A DNA stretch of 64,000 bases from Fen-1245 sp963835535 (GCA_963835535.1 CAWIFL010000004.1:310001-374000), one strand, 5' to 3'. Positions 25,687 through 34,695 are shown, counted from the stretch's first letter. A program made the numbers and translations. Notes: generated from the letters alone by a model not told the origin.

Positions 25687-26001
25687 CTAATTCGTCTTCG
25701 CCGCTTCCGCCATCTCGGCGGACTTCAGGCACCACTTGTGACAGGCGATGGCGCCGTCGCCGAAGCGTTCGCACTTCCTGAGATCCTCGAACGGCGTCAC
25801 GCCGCCCAGGAACGCCGCCGGCGGCCCCAGCACCGCCATCGTGCGCCGCAGCACGGGACACCACACCGTGCCGCGAATGCCGAGCCGGTCCAGCAGCATG
25901 CGCCCGGTCGAGATCACGAGCGTGGAAACGATGCCCAGGAGGATCAGCAGGGCGATCCCTACCCAGACGGCGAGGATGCACCAGAGGATGACGTGCAGCA
26001 T
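25687..26001 (-). CDS. Small membrane protein with Cys-rich tail, unknown function
   Basis: 104 residues from ATG 26001. One strongly hydrophobic helix (residues about 4-33) is followed by a cytoplasmic or periplasmic part with WCPVLRRT and a tail CERFGDGAIACHKWC. Four Cys and one His in the soluble part could bind a metal. It is divergent from the cbb3 oxidase operon (143 bp between starts), so a link with haem-copper oxidase assembly is possible but unproved. The 143-bp gap should hold both promoters; I see no clear consensus. Confidence 0.6.
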   Translation of the reverse strand: MLHVILWCILAVWVGIALLILLGIVSTLVISTGRMLLDRLGIRGTVWCPVLRRTMAVLGPPAAFLGGVTPFEDLRKCERFGDGAIACHKWCLKSAEMAEAAKTN

Positions 26002-26144
26002 CGGTACCTTCCCTTCGACTCTCCGATCAAGAAGCTAGTGCATACCGCGGGCCGCGGACACGAACCAGCGAACTGATTGCCGAAGAGAAATCTCGGCATT
26101 CGCTCGCTTGCGGTGCCCCGGGGTCGCCACAATCTTCGCACCCC

Positions 26145-26315
26145 ATGAATCCTGCAGCCGTCTACATCATCGCGATTTGCGGCGCCGGCGCCGTGATCGC
26201 GTGCGTGGCGTTCATCTGGGCGGCGCTGAAAGGGGAGTTCGCGGACGCGTCCGAAGCGGCGTTCCTGGTCTTCGACGACGACGACGTGCGGCACCCGTCG
26301 GGAGACAAGCCGTGA
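26145..26315 (+). CDS. ccoS: Cytochrome oxidase maturation protein CcoS
   Basis: A 56-residue gene from ATG 26145. One membrane helix (about residues 4-27) ends in the typical FIWAALKGEFAD, and a short acidic tail VFDDDD follows, matching the FixS/CcoS family: a single helix, the (F/L)W-x2-(K/S)-G-x-(F/Y)-(D/E)D motif and an acidic end. CcoS is needed to insert haem and copper into CcoN. Its last codon overlaps the ccoN start (GTGA), so it leads the operon here, whereas in many proteobacteria it follows ccoI. Confidence 0.82.
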   Translation: MNPAAVYIIAICGAGAVIACVAFIWAALKGEFADASEAAFLVFDDDDVRHPSGDKP

Positions 26316-27748
26316 GCGCGGCCGCCGTGTACCTCGACAGCCCGCCGCCCGACGTCGCGATCGCCGAGCGGGTCGCCGCCGACGAGAGCACGCGGCGACC
26401 GGCGCTTCTCTTCTTCCATTCCGCGGTCGTCTGGCTCGTCATCGGATCGGTCTTCGGCCTGATCGCGTCGCTCAAGTTCCAGTTCCCCGATTGGCTGACC
26501 GGAGAAGCGGCGCTGACGTTCGGGCGCGTGCGTACCGTGCACCTCAACGCGGTGGCGTACGGGTGGGCGGGGATGGCGCTGGTCGGGCTCGCGGTCTGGA
26601 TGATCCCGCGGCTGGTGCGCGCGCCGCTGTACCGGCCGGGCCTCGCGGTCGCGGCCGCGTGGGGGTGGAATCTCTGGCTGGTCCTGGGGCTCGGCGCGAT
26701 CCTCGCGGGCTGGAACGACGGGCTGGAGTGGCTCGAGATCCCGTACCCGATCGACACGATCGTCGTGGTCGCGGGCGGGTTGATGGCGATCAGCGTGCTG
26801 GGCACGGTCGCGCGGCGGAAGACCAAGCACTTCTACGTCAGCGTCTGGTACGCGCTTGCGGCGCTGGTCTGGTTCCCGATCATCTTCGCGACGGCGAACC
26901 TGCCGATCTTCGGCGGCGTGGAGCAGGCGGCGGTGAACTGGTGGTACGGGCACAACGCCTTGGGCCTGTTCATCACGCCGCTGGCGCTGGCGGGGGCCTA
27001 CTATTTCATCCCGAAGGTCCTGGGCCGGCCGATCCAGAGCTACTACCTCTCGCTGGTCGGCTTCTGGGCCCTGGCGTTCTTCTATTCGCTGAACGGGATC
27101 CACCACCTGATCGGCGGGCCGCTGCCGGCGTGGCTGATCACGACCTCGATCACCGCGAGCGTCATGATGGTGATCCCGGTGGCCGCGACGGCGGTGAACT
27201 TCCACACGACGATGGTGGGGAGGTTCGCGGCGCTGAAGCACAGCCCCACGCTGCGGTTCGTGGTGGCGGGCTCGATGATTTACACGGCCGTCAGCCTCCA
27301 GGGCTCGGTGGAGGCGCTCCGCGGCTTCAACCGGATCGCGCATTTCACGCACTACACGGTCGGGCACGCGCACCTCGGCGTGTACGGGTTCGCGAGCCTG
27401 ATCCTCTTCGGCTGCCTCTACTTCATCATCCCGCGGCTGGTGGACTGGGAGTGGCCGAGCGACAAGCTGATCCGCTGGCACTTCTGGCTGGCGCTCGCGG
27501 GGGTGCTGATCTACGTGGTCTCGCTCTCGATCGGCGGGTGGCTGCAGGGCGAAGCGATGCTCGACGCCAGCCGGCCGTTCATGGACAGTGTGAACCTGAC
27601 GAAGCCGTACCTGATCGTGCGGTCCGTCGGCGGCACGCTGATGCTCGCGGCGAACGTGACCTTCGCCTGGCACTACTGGCTGGTGGTGCGGCGCCGCGGG
27701 AAGGCGCGGCTGGAGCCCGCCTGGTCGGCGCCGGGAGCGCTTGCATGA
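26312..27748 (+). CDS. ccoN: cbb3-type cytochrome c oxidase subunit I
   Basis: 478 residues from GTG 26312 with about twelve membrane helices. Haem-copper ligands are visible: the low-spin haem His in VHLNAVAYGW, the CuB His in WWYGHNALGLF followed by AYYFIPK with the Tyr used for the covalent link in C-family oxidases, the His pair in GIHHLIG, and the haem b/b3 His residues in HFTHYTVGHAHLG. It reduces oxygen to water at the membrane with high affinity, taking electrons from the CcoO/CcoP cytochromes. The four-gene overlap chain (ccoS-ccoN-ccoO-ccoP) shows one operon. Confidence 0.95.
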   Translation: MSAAAVYLDSPPPDVAIAERVAADESTRRPALLFFHSAVVWLVIGSVFGLIASLKFQFPDWLTGEAALTFGRVRTVHLNAVAYGWAGMALVGLAVWMIPRLVRAPLYRPGLAVAAAWGWNLWLVLGLGAILAGWNDGLEWLEIPYPIDTIVVVAGGLMAISVLGTVARRKTKHFYVSVWYALAALVWFPIIFATANLPIFGGVEQAAVNWWYGHNALGLFITPLALAGAYYFIPKVLGRPIQSYYLSLVGFWALAFFYSLNGIHHLIGGPLPAWLITTSITASVMMVIPVAATAVNFHTTMVGRFAALKHSPTLRFVVAGSMIYTAVSLQGSVEALRGFNRIAHFTHYTVGHAHLGVYGFASLILFGCLYFIIPRLVDWEWPSDKLIRWHFWLALAGVLIYVVSLSIGGWLQGEAMLDASRPFMDSVNLTKPYLIVRSVGGTLMLAANVTFAWHYWLVVRRRGKARLEPAWSAPGALA

Positions 27749-28356
27749 ACAAGTACCGGGTCATCTTCCTGGGCGCGGTCGCGACGGTGCTGTTCGCGTT
27801 CTTCGTGCTGGTCTTCATGCCGCACCTCCAGCTCCTGTCCGTCGAGCCGCCGGCGGGGCTCAAGGCCTACGACGACTCCGCGCTTGCGGGGCGCCAGGTC
27901 TACGTCTCGCTCGGCTGCCTCTACTGCCACAGCCAGCAGGTGCGCGCGCCGTCGTTCGGGAGCGACGCGGCGCGCGGCTGGGGGCGGGCCTCGTATCCCG
28001 AGGACTACGCCTACGACTACCCGCACCTCCTGGGCACGATGCGCACGGGGCCGGACCTGATGAACATCGGGCTCCGGCAGCCGAGCCGCGCGTGGCACTA
28101 CGCGCATCTATACGCGCCGCGGGCGGTGACGCCGGGCTCGGTGATGCCGGCGTTCCCGTTCCTCTTCGCGGTGAAGAGCCAGGCGGAGATGGGGGACGAG
28201 ATCGTGGACCTCCCGGCGGGCGTGGGGCCGGAGGGGAAGGTTGTGGTGGCCCTGCCGAAGGCGCGGGCCCTGGTGGGCTACCTGCTCGGCATGAAGCACG
28301 ACTATCCTGCGGGGCCGGAGGCCGTGCCTGCGACGGCGCAGGGAGATGCCCGATGA
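27745..28356 (+). CDS. ccoO: cbb3-type cytochrome c oxidase subunit II (mono-haem)
   Basis: 203 residues. An N-terminal membrane anchor (about 7-26) is followed by a periplasmic cytochrome c domain with CLYCH at 58-62 and the typical GCLYCHSQQVR context. The sixth-ligand Met is probably in TPGSVMPAFPF. The length and sequence fit FixO/CcoO. It passes electrons to CcoN. ATGA overlaps at both ends. Confidence 0.94.
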   Translation: MNKYRVIFLGAVATVLFAFFVLVFMPHLQLLSVEPPAGLKAYDDSALAGRQVYVSLGCLYCHSQQVRAPSFGSDAARGWGRASYPEDYAYDYPHLLGTMRTGPDLMNIGLRQPSRAWHYAHLYAPRAVTPGSVMPAFPFLFAVKSQAEMGDEIVDLPAGVGPEGKVVVALPKARALVGYLLGMKHDYPAGPEAVPATAQGDAR

Positions 28357-29012
28357 GCGGCACCCCCCCCGATCGCAGCGTGCCGCCGGAGGAGATCCAG
28401 GCGGCCGAGTCGAAGCACGAGGTGGACGTGCTCGCCGTCCACCGGCACGCCTTCCGCGAGGCGGGCGATCCGCGGGAGGGCGCGGAGAACGGGCCGTGGT
28501 GGTTCTGGGCGGCGGCAGTCGCCGCGCTGGTCTTCGGCGGCTTCTACATGGGGCGCTTCAGCGGCGCATTCACGGGCGAGGCGGCGGTGCACGCACCGCC
28601 GGCGGCCCTGCAGCACGGGGCCGGCGCGCTCGGTGAAGCCGGGGAGCACGTGGATGGTGCCGCCGTCTTCAGCGGCCGCTGCGCCGCGTGCCATCAGGGC
28701 ACCGGGCTCGGGCTCCCCGGCGTCTTTCCGCCGCTGGCCGGGAGCGAGTACGTGAACGGCGACCCGGCGCGGCTGGCGCGGCTGGTGCTGCGCGGCCTCA
28801 CCGGTCCGGTCACGGTGGCGGGCGCCCGGTTCGACGGCGCGATGCCGGCGTGGGCGGACCAGCTCACGGACGCTGAAGTCGCCGCGGTACTGACGTACGT
28901 GCGCTCGCACCTCGGCAACGGCACGGGAGCGGTGACGACCGACGTGGTGGCCGAGGCGCGCGCGGCGACCGCGAGTCGCACGGCGCCGTGGACGGCGCCG
29001 GAACTCAAGTAG
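28353..29012 (+). CDS. Membrane-anchored mono-haem cytochrome c, CcoP-like subunit of the cbb3 oxidase
   Basis: 219 residues. A 45-residue cytoplasmic head with EVDVLAVHRHAFREAGDPREG leads to one membrane helix (about 50-66), an Ala-rich linker and one cytochrome c domain with CAACH at 110-114 and the ligand Met in DGAMPAWADQLTD. Classical CcoP has two CxxCH haem sites; only one is present here, so this is a shortened subunit III. The gene position (after ccoO, ATGA overlap) supports its role as the electron entry point. Confidence 0.85.
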   Translation: MSGTPPDRSVPPEEIQAAESKHEVDVLAVHRHAFREAGDPREGAENGPWWFWAAAVAALVFGGFYMGRFSGAFTGEAAVHAPPAALQHGAGALGEAGEHVDGAAVFSGRCAACHQGTGLGLPGVFPPLAGSEYVNGDPARLARLVLRGLTGPVTVAGARFDGAMPAWADQLTDAEVAAVLTYVRSHLGNGTGAVTTDVVAEARAATASRTAPWTAPELK

Positions 29013-29046
29013 CGGGCACAGAGGCACGGAGGCACGAGGGGCGCGT

Positions 29047-29459
29047 ATGGAGCAAGTCGCAATCGGGTCCCGCAAATCTACGGGTATACCGTGTGCGTCA
29101 TCGCGGTGGTCACGTTCCTGATCTGCGCGACGGTCGTGGTCAACAACGTCTTCGACCTGGCGAATCCGGTCCAGGCGGGGTTCGGGGCGAGCGCTGTCCA
29201 GCTTCGAGGCCTACGAGGCGGAGCAGCAGCCGCTGGCGTCCGCGGTGGGGCCCAGGCGCGCCCCGATACGACCTCCGAGGCGACGCTGCGCAGGCGCTAC
29301 GAGGCGCTCCGGACCGACCACATCGCGCGGGTGCGATTCCAGGCGTGGAAGGCCATCGTGACCAGCGGCCTGCTGCTGCTCATCTCGGTCGTTTTGTTCG
29401 TGTGGCACTGGCGGTGGATGAAGCGGCTGGGCGCGGCCGCGGAGGCGGGTACGGCCTGA
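29047..29459 (+). CDS. Small two-helix membrane protein at the end of the cbb3 operon, frame-disrupted as sequenced
   Basis: The frame from GTG 29091 gives two membrane helices (VIAVVTFLICATVVV and GLLLLISVVLFVWHW), but its natural N-terminus lies upstream: RVPQIYGYTV is encoded just before it in the same frame and joins, after a one-base shift near 29054, to an ATG at 29047. In the middle, a better protein frame (SSFEAYEAEQQPL) is used only between about 29195 and 29250 and the original frame returns at PDTTSEATLRRRYEALR. So two or three single-base indels seem to be present. The position after ccoP suggests an accessory oxidase protein; the family is not recognised. Either assembly error or early decay explains the shifts. 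Confidence 0.6.
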
Positions 29460-29582
29460 AGGCGCGGCAGAATGCGGGGCGCCTTGTCAAACCACGGGCG
29501 CCCCCGGCAGCTTCCGGATCATCCTCTCTCGCGCTGTTGATCCCGGTGAGCCTCGAGCCGCCTCCCTGACGCGGGGGACGCC

Positions 29583-30320
29583 GTGCCTCTCCTGATCGCC
29601 TCGCTCGCGCTGGCCCTGGGGCTCGCCGGCCCGGGGCCCCGGGACGGACGCGAGGTGATCCGGGCGATGCACGACCGCTATGCGGCGTGGTATCACGCGA
29701 TCGCCTTCACCCAGCACAACACGGCCACCGACTCGCTGGGCCGCGAGACCCACTCGACCTGGCGGGAGTACGCGGCGCTGCCGGGCCGGCTGCGCATTGA
29801 CTTCCTGCCGGCGGACAGCGGCAAGGGCATTCTCTTCCGCAGCGACACCGAGTACGTCTACGCGCGGGATTCGCTGGTGCGCGCCGTCCCGCTCGTGCAC
29901 CCGCTCCTCCTGCTGGGCTTCGACGTGTATCTCCAGCCCGCGGAGACCACGCTCGCCAAGCTCGAGCGGCTCGGCTTCGACCTCTCCATCGTGCACGAGG
30001 AGACGTGGCAGGGGCGCTCCGTGTACGTCGTCGGGGCGGCGCCGGGCGACCGCCGGCGCCTCCAGTTCTGGGTGGACCGGGAGCGGCTCGTCTTCGTGCG
30101 GTTGCTGCAGCCGGGCCGCCCGGACTCCACGCGGACGGCCGAGACGCGGTTCGAGGACTACCGTGTGGCGGGGCCGGGCTGGCTGTCGGCGCGCGTGGTC
30201 TTTCTGCGGGACGGAAAGCCGGTCTGGCTCGAAGAGTACGTGGACATCAGGACCGACCTGCCGCTCGACCCCGGCCTCTTCGACCCGCTGCGGTTCGGTG
30301 CGGCGCGCCCAAGTCGGTGA
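29583..30320 (+). CDS. Secreted protein, probable LolA/LppX-like beta fold, unknown function
   Basis: 245 residues from GTG 29583 with a short signal peptide (LLIASLALALGLAGPGP). The body alternates long amphipathic strands (LRIDFLPADSGKGILFRSD, RLQFWVDRERLVFVRL), as in the half-barrel outer-membrane lipoprotein carrier fold. It ends with LEEYVDIRTDLPLDPGLFDP, a C-terminal pattern common in these proteins. No lipobox. The 123-bp gap upstream, after the cbb3 operon, holds no recognisable gene. Confidence 0.65.
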   Translation: MPLLIASLALALGLAGPGPRDGREVIRAMHDRYAAWYHAIAFTQHNTATDSLGRETHSTWREYAALPGRLRIDFLPADSGKGILFRSDTEYVYARDSLVRAVPLVHPLLLLGFDVYLQPAETTLAKLERLGFDLSIVHEETWQGRSVYVVGAAPGDRRRLQFWVDRERLVFVRLLQPGRPDSTRTAETRFEDYRVAGPGWLSARVVFLRDGKPVWLEEYVDIRTDLPLDPGLFDPLRFGAARPSR

Positions 30321-30385
30321 GGGTCCGCCGACGCTGGCGTACGTCGTGATCGGATGTCCTGTAAATCACGGAGGAGGCTGAGAGG

Positions 30386-30826
30386 ATGCCGACCCTGCTC
30401 GCAGCGCGCGATCGCGACGCGATGGTGCGTCGCCTCAGGACGCTGACGCCGCAGCATCAGCGGCGCTGGGGGAAGATGACGGTCGACCAGATGCTGTGCC
30501 ACGTGAGCGATCAGATGCGCGTGGCGCTCGGCGACCTGCCGACCAGGCCCTATGGCCCGTTCCTGAGCGGTCAGGCCGCGCGCTGGTACGCCATCCACAC
30601 GCCGCTGCCGTGGCCCAGGGGCAAGGTCCGGACGTCGCCGGAGATGCTGACCGCAAAGCCGGCAGCCTGGGACGCGGACGTCCGGTCCTGCGAGGAGCTG
30701 ATCGCGCGCTTCGGTCGGGAGCGTCCCGCCGCGGTCCACCCGCGGTTCGGGCGGCTGAGCCCGCGTGAGTGGTCGATCCTGGCGGCCAAGCACCTGAACC
30801 ACCACTTCACGCAGTTCGGCGTCTAG
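30386..30826 (+). CDS. DUF1569 family (DinB-superfamily-like) protein
   Basis: 146 residues with the DUF1569 outline: WGKMTVDQMLCHVSDQMR near residue 28, a Pro/Trp-rich middle and a C-terminal WSILAAKHLNHHFTQFG. The three His positions (in LCHVSD, KHLNHH) match the metal triad of the DinB/YfiT four-helix fold. The biochemical role is unknown; relatives include metal-dependent thiol (mycothiol or bacillithiol) transferases. It converges on the radical SAM gene with only 4 bp between its stop and that gene's read-through stop. Confidence 0.75.
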   Translation: MPTLLAARDRDAMVRRLRTLTPQHQRRWGKMTVDQMLCHVSDQMRVALGDLPTRPYGPFLSGQAARWYAIHTPLPWPRGKVRTSPEMLTAKPAAWDADVRSCEELIARFGRERPAAVHPRFGRLSPREWSILAAKHLNHHFTQFGV

Positions 30827-30830
30827 CAGC

Positions 30831-32243
30831 TCAGGCGATCACCGGACCCAACTGGTCCGCGGTCGGCTCCGCTCAGCAGAACCACGGCTCGGTGAGCCGC
30901 GGGGGCACCGGCCGCCGCTCGGCGTGGGTGGCGGACGCCTCGGCCGGCCGCAGGCCGGCGGCCGCGTGCGCGGCGGCGCGCACCCGCTCGAAGGTGACCG
31001 CGGCGCTCTCGCCCGCGTGGTTCGCTTCGTGCACGATGCGGCTCACCTCCCGGTGGAGCCGCTCCATCGCGGGATCCGGATGCGTCCACGGCCAGGCGAA
31101 GTTCTCCCGGTCCAGCGCCCCGAGGAACGGCCGGATCTCCGGCCTCGCGAGCAGGGCCGAGCCCGGCGGGACGAGCAGGCGGATGGTCCACTGTACCGGG
31201 TCCACGCTGTCGACCAGCCCCTCCCGCGCGACCCACTCCACCAGATCGACGTAGTCGTCCAGCGTCGTCCAGGGCGTGAAGGGGAGGAGCGACGGTCGAA
31301 GCGCGATCCCCGCCGCCCGCGTGATCTCCAGCGCCGCCTGCACGTCGGCGCGCGTGTGCCCCTTGTCGAGATGGCGCAACACGAGATCGCTCAGCGACTC
31401 GACCGCCGAGACGACGAAGGCGCACCCGGCCGCGGCGAATCCAGGGAGGAGATCCCGGTGCGCGAGCAGGTGCTCGATCTTCGCGGTGAAGTCGAAGCTG
31501 AGATCCGGGAACTCCGCGTGCATCGCCTCCACGATCCTCGCCGCGTGCCGCGGCCCGTTCAGGAAATCGGGGTCGGTGATGGTGATGTGCCGCGCTCCGG
31601 CCGCGACCTGCCGGCGGACGTCCTCCAGCACCACCGCCGGCGGCACGACGAAGAACCGTCCGCCGTACACCGGAGGGATGGGGCAGTGCAGGCATTGGTG
31701 CAGGCAGCCGCGGCTCGTCTCGACGGCGCCGGCCACGCGCCGCCCGCCGTCCCGCTCGAACGCCGCATAGCGCGCGAGCGCGGGGAGGCCGGAGCGGCTC
31801 GGCACCGGGAAGTCGAGGCGTCCGACGTGGGCCGGCGGCGAGACCGGACGCTCGCCCCGCTCGAGGCCGAGGGCCAGCGCGACGAGCTGCTCCTCGGATT
31901 CGCCGCCTAAGACGGCGTCGGCGCAGCGCTCCAGGAGCCAGTCGCGGTTCAGGACGGCGTAGAGCCCGAAGAAGCAGATCGCCGCGCCCGGGTTCAGGGT
32001 GCGGATGCGCTCCGCCGCATGCACGCCGATGCGGAGCGCGGTGTGCATCGGCACGGAGATCGCCACGAGGCGGGCGCGCCGCACCTTCGCCTCGTCCAGC
32101 GGCTCGACGGCGAGGTCGAGGGCGCCGGGCGCGAAGCCCTGCCGCTCGAGGAACGCCATGGGAAACGCCAGGCCGTGGGGCTGGTGGCCCAGCTCGTAGC
32201 AGGAAACGAGCAGAACCGCTCCCGGCTCGCGCAGCGTTATCAT
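30831..32243 (-). CDS. B12-binding/radical SAM protein of the CUAEP/CCAEP-tail type, probable selenoprotein with in-frame UGA
   Basis: The ordinary frame runs from ATG 32243 to a TGA at 30873-30875 (456 codons). Residues about 1-130 resemble a cobalamin-binding-like domain (LLVSCYELGHQPHGLAFPMAFL). The 4Fe-4S site is Cys180, Cys184, Cys187 in SRGCLHQCLHCP. The last codon before TGA is Cys and the codons after it read Ala-Glu-Pro-Thr-Ala-Asp-Gln-Leu-Gly-Pro-Val-Ile-Ala, then a second TGA at 30831. C-TGA-A-E-P is the C-U-A-E-P tail that I recall as the hallmark of a radical SAM selenoprotein family, in which U may be replaced by Cys. A hairpin follows the TGA at SECIS distance. I therefore extend the gene to 470 residues. 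The reaction is unknown. The divergent neighbour is hldD, 40 bp away. Confidence 0.8.
30843..30872 (-). promoter_or_regulatory. Candidate bacterial SECIS element directly after the in-frame UGA
   Basis: On the minus strand, right after the TGA (30875-30873), a perfect 6-bp stem (30859-30854 with 30848-30843, CGGACC/GGTCCG) closes a 5-nt loop AGTTG. The loop starts 19 nt after the UGA and has G as its second base; both features fit known bacterial SECIS rules (loop 16-37 nt after UGA, G in the first two loop positions). Confidence 0.6.
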
Positions 32244-32283
32244 TATCCGATCAAGCTAGCCGGTTTCATCGTGGGCAAGGAGT

Positions 32284-33228
32284 GTGGCCGTGATCCTGGT
32301 GACGGGCGGCGCCGGATTCGTGGGCAGCAACCTGGTCGGGGGGCTCAACCGCAACGGCGTCACCGACGTCCTCGTCGTCGACAACCTGCGCTCCGGGGAC
32401 AAGCGGCCGAATCTCGGCGCGATCCGCTTCACGGAGTACGTGGACAAGGACGAATTCCTCCCCCTGCTCGAGCGCGGGAAGTTCGGAGCGACGATCGAGG
32501 CGGTGCTCCACCAGGGGGCCTGCACCGACACGATGGCTACGGACAGCGCGTACGTGATGCGCAACAACACCGAGTACTCGAAGACCCTGCTGAACTATGC
32601 GCTCGAGCGGCGCATCCCGTTCGTCTACGCCTCCAGCGCGTCGGTGTACGGCAATCGCGGCGTGTGCGCGGAACGCCCCGAGAACGAAGAGCCGCTGAAC
32701 CTGTACGCGCGGTCGAAGCTGGCGTTCGACCAGCACGTCCGGCAGGTGCTGGGGCGGGTCTCGTCCACGGTGGTGGGGCTCCGGTACTACAACGTCTACG
32801 GACCGCGGGAGGCGCACAAAGGGCGGATGGCCTCCATGGTCTGGCAGCTGTACCGCCAGCTCCGGGAGCGGGGCGAGATGCGGCTGTTCGCGGCCTCCGG
32901 CGGGTACGCCGACGGCGAGCAGCGGCGCGACTTCATCTGGGTCGGGGACGTCGTGGACGTGAACCTCTTCTTCCTCGACGGCCCGGCGCGGCAGGGGATC
33001 TTCAACACGGGCACCGGCGCGAGCCGCACGTTCAACGACATCGCGCGCAACCTGCTGACGCACCACGGCGCGGGCAAGGTGTCGTACATACCGTTCCCGA
33101 AGGAGCTGGAGGGGAAGTACCAGAGCTTCACGGAGGCCGACGTGACCGCGCTGCGCGCGGCCGGCTACGACCGGCCGTTCACGTCGCTGGAGGACGGCAT
33201 CGCGAGCTACTGGGCGGCGGTCGAGTGA
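32284..33228 (+). CDS. hldD: ADP-L-glycero-D-manno-heptose 6-epimerase
   Basis: 314 residues from GTG 32284. An extended SDR with the NAD(P) loop TGGAGFVGSN (7-16), the HldD-specific GACTDTMATDSAYVMRNN and the catalytic YARSKLAFD (Tyr-x-x-x-Lys). It makes the L-heptose precursor for lipopolysaccharide inner core, so the organism has, or had, a heptose-containing outer membrane glycan. The next gene, a GT9 transferase, fits as a heptosyltransferase of the same pathway. Confidence 0.93.
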   Translation: MAVILVTGGAGFVGSNLVGGLNRNGVTDVLVVDNLRSGDKRPNLGAIRFTEYVDKDEFLPLLERGKFGATIEAVLHQGACTDTMATDSAYVMRNNTEYSKTLLNYALERRIPFVYASSASVYGNRGVCAERPENEEPLNLYARSKLAFDQHVRQVLGRVSSTVVGLRYYNVYGPREAHKGRMASMVWQLYRQLRERGEMRLFAASGGYADGEQRRDFIWVGDVVDVNLFFLDGPARQGIFNTGTGASRTFNDIARNLLTHHGAGKVSYIPFPKELEGKYQSFTEADVTALRAAGYDRPFTSLEDGIASYWAAVE

Positions 33229-33267
33229 ACGCCGGCCCGGGTCCCGGGTAGGAGGCCTGAACCGGGA

Positions 33268-34695
33268 TTGCGCGCAGGGCAGGTCTCGGCGTCGCGCACC
33301 GCAGGAAGAGGGGGGGTCCCGGGCAACTTGACCGATCTGCGCGCCCAGCGCATCGCCTTCGCGGCCACGAGCCGTCTCACCGAGGTCTTCCCGGTCGCGG
33401 GCGCGCACCTGCTCGACGCGATTCTGCGCCCCGTCCTCGGCAGCCGCCTGCTCGGGATGCTGCTCGCGCGCAGGAGCCGGTCCGCCATTCGGAAGGTCCG
33501 TTCCTTCCGCCGGTTCCTCGTCATCCCGGACATCCACATCGGCGACGCGGTCATGACGCAGTCGGCCCTGAGCGCCGTACGGGACTTCTTCCCCGATGCC
33601 GAAGTGGACTACGTCATCAACCGGCCGGTCGCCCCGCTCATCGAGGGCAACCCGGAGGCGAGCCGGATCCTGCCGATCTTCAGCGGCGCGCAATTCCCGA
33701 CGTCCGACGACGTGGCGGCGCTTCGCGGCGTCATCCGGGACGGCGACTACGACCTGTGCTGGAGCTTCGGATCGTTCCTGGACCCGGCGGATGTGGCCCC
33801 GCGCGGCCTGCCGGTCGTCAGCTTCCTGACTCACGCGGCGCAGCTCGTGCGCAACGAGAACGACGACTCCGAGATCAACCACTTCAACTACCAGTTCTAC
33901 CGGTTCGTGCGCCGGGTGCTCCTCACGGTCGCACGACCGGTCCGGGCGGATCGCTATCCGGGAGTGCGGACGACGTACTCGGACGAGGCGATCTCTCAGG
34001 CGGCGCGGTACGCCGCGGAGGCCGGAGTGTCGCCGGGGTCGCCGGTCGTGATGGTGAACCCGGACGGAGCCTGCCGGTTCACGCTGGTCCCGTTCGAGGA
34101 GGAGGCTTCTCTGCTCGAGCGCCTGGCGTCGGCCACGCCGCCGGAGACGGTGATTCTCCTCGGGGCCGGACACAGCTGGAGCGGCGTGGGGCAGCGTCTC
34201 GTGGAAGCGGTGCCGACCGCCCTGCGCAGGAAGCTCCGGATCATTCCGAAGCAGATGCCGTTGGATGCGTATGCCGCGCTCATGGACCTGGCGGACGTGT
34301 TCATCACGGGGGACACGGGACCCCTGCACCTGGCGGCCGCGCGGCGCTACTCGCGCTCGGGGCGCCATCGGTTCCGCAACCGCACGGCGGTGCTGTCGCT
34401 GTTCGGCGCGACGGTGCCGCGGATGTCCGGGTACGACTCCAGGCAGCCCGGCTTCCTGCCCGCCAACCAGGACGCCCCGTCCTGGTGCTATCAGGCGGGC
34501 AGTCCGTGCCGCAACCTCTCGTGCCTGAACAAGTACTTCAAGACGTGCCGGGCGGTCCGCTGCTTCGAGCACTTCGATGTCGCGGGGCTGACCGAGCTTG
34601 TCGCCTCGCATCTCGCACGGCTCGACCGGTCGGCAGACGATCCGCGCCGCTTCGAGGGCGCGGGGACTCCCGCGCCCGAGTCGCCCGCCGCGTGA
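33268..34695 (+). CDS. Glycosyltransferase family 9 (heptosyltransferase-like)
   Basis: 475 residues if begun at TTG 33268 (GGAGG lies 12 nt upstream); another TTG at 33328 would drop 20 non-conserved residues. The GT9 N-domain starts at FLVIPDIHIGDAVMTQSALSAV (about residue 83). The C-domain has VMVNPDGACRFTLVP and DVFITGDTGPLHLAAA (about 345), the ADP-heptose-binding motif. A Cys-rich segment near the end (CYQAGSPCRNLSCLNKYFKTC) is often seen in GT9 proteins of this size. It probably adds heptose or a related sugar to lipid-linked core, working with HldD. Confidence 0.85.
   Translation: MRAGQVSASRTAGRGGVPGNLTDLRAQRIAFAATSRLTEVFPVAGAHLLDAILRPVLGSRLLGMLLARRSRSAIRKVRSFRRFLVIPDIHIGDAVMTQSALSAVRDFFPDAEVDYVINRPVAPLIEGNPEASRILPIFSGAQFPTSDDVAALRGVIRDGDYDLCWSFGSFLDPADVAPRGLPVVSFLTHAAQLVRNENDDSEINHFNYQFYRFVRRVLLTVARPVRADRYPGVRTTYSDEAISQAARYAAEAGVSPGSPVVMVNPDGACRFTLVPFEEEASLLERLASATPPETVILLGAGHSWSGVGQRLVEAVPTALRRKLRIIPKQMPLDAYAALMDLADVFITGDTGPLHLAAARRYSRSGRHRFRNRTAVLSLFGATVPRMSGYDSRQPGFLPANQDAPSWCYQAGSPCRNLSCLNKYFKTCRAVRCFEHFDVAGLTELVASHLARLDRSADDPRRFEGAGTPAPESPAA

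Noticed and set aside
30823..31695. Alternative minus-strand frame across the radical SAM gene tail
   Set aside because: Arg/Gly-rich shadow in another frame; it does not explain the C-TGA-A-E-P sequence.
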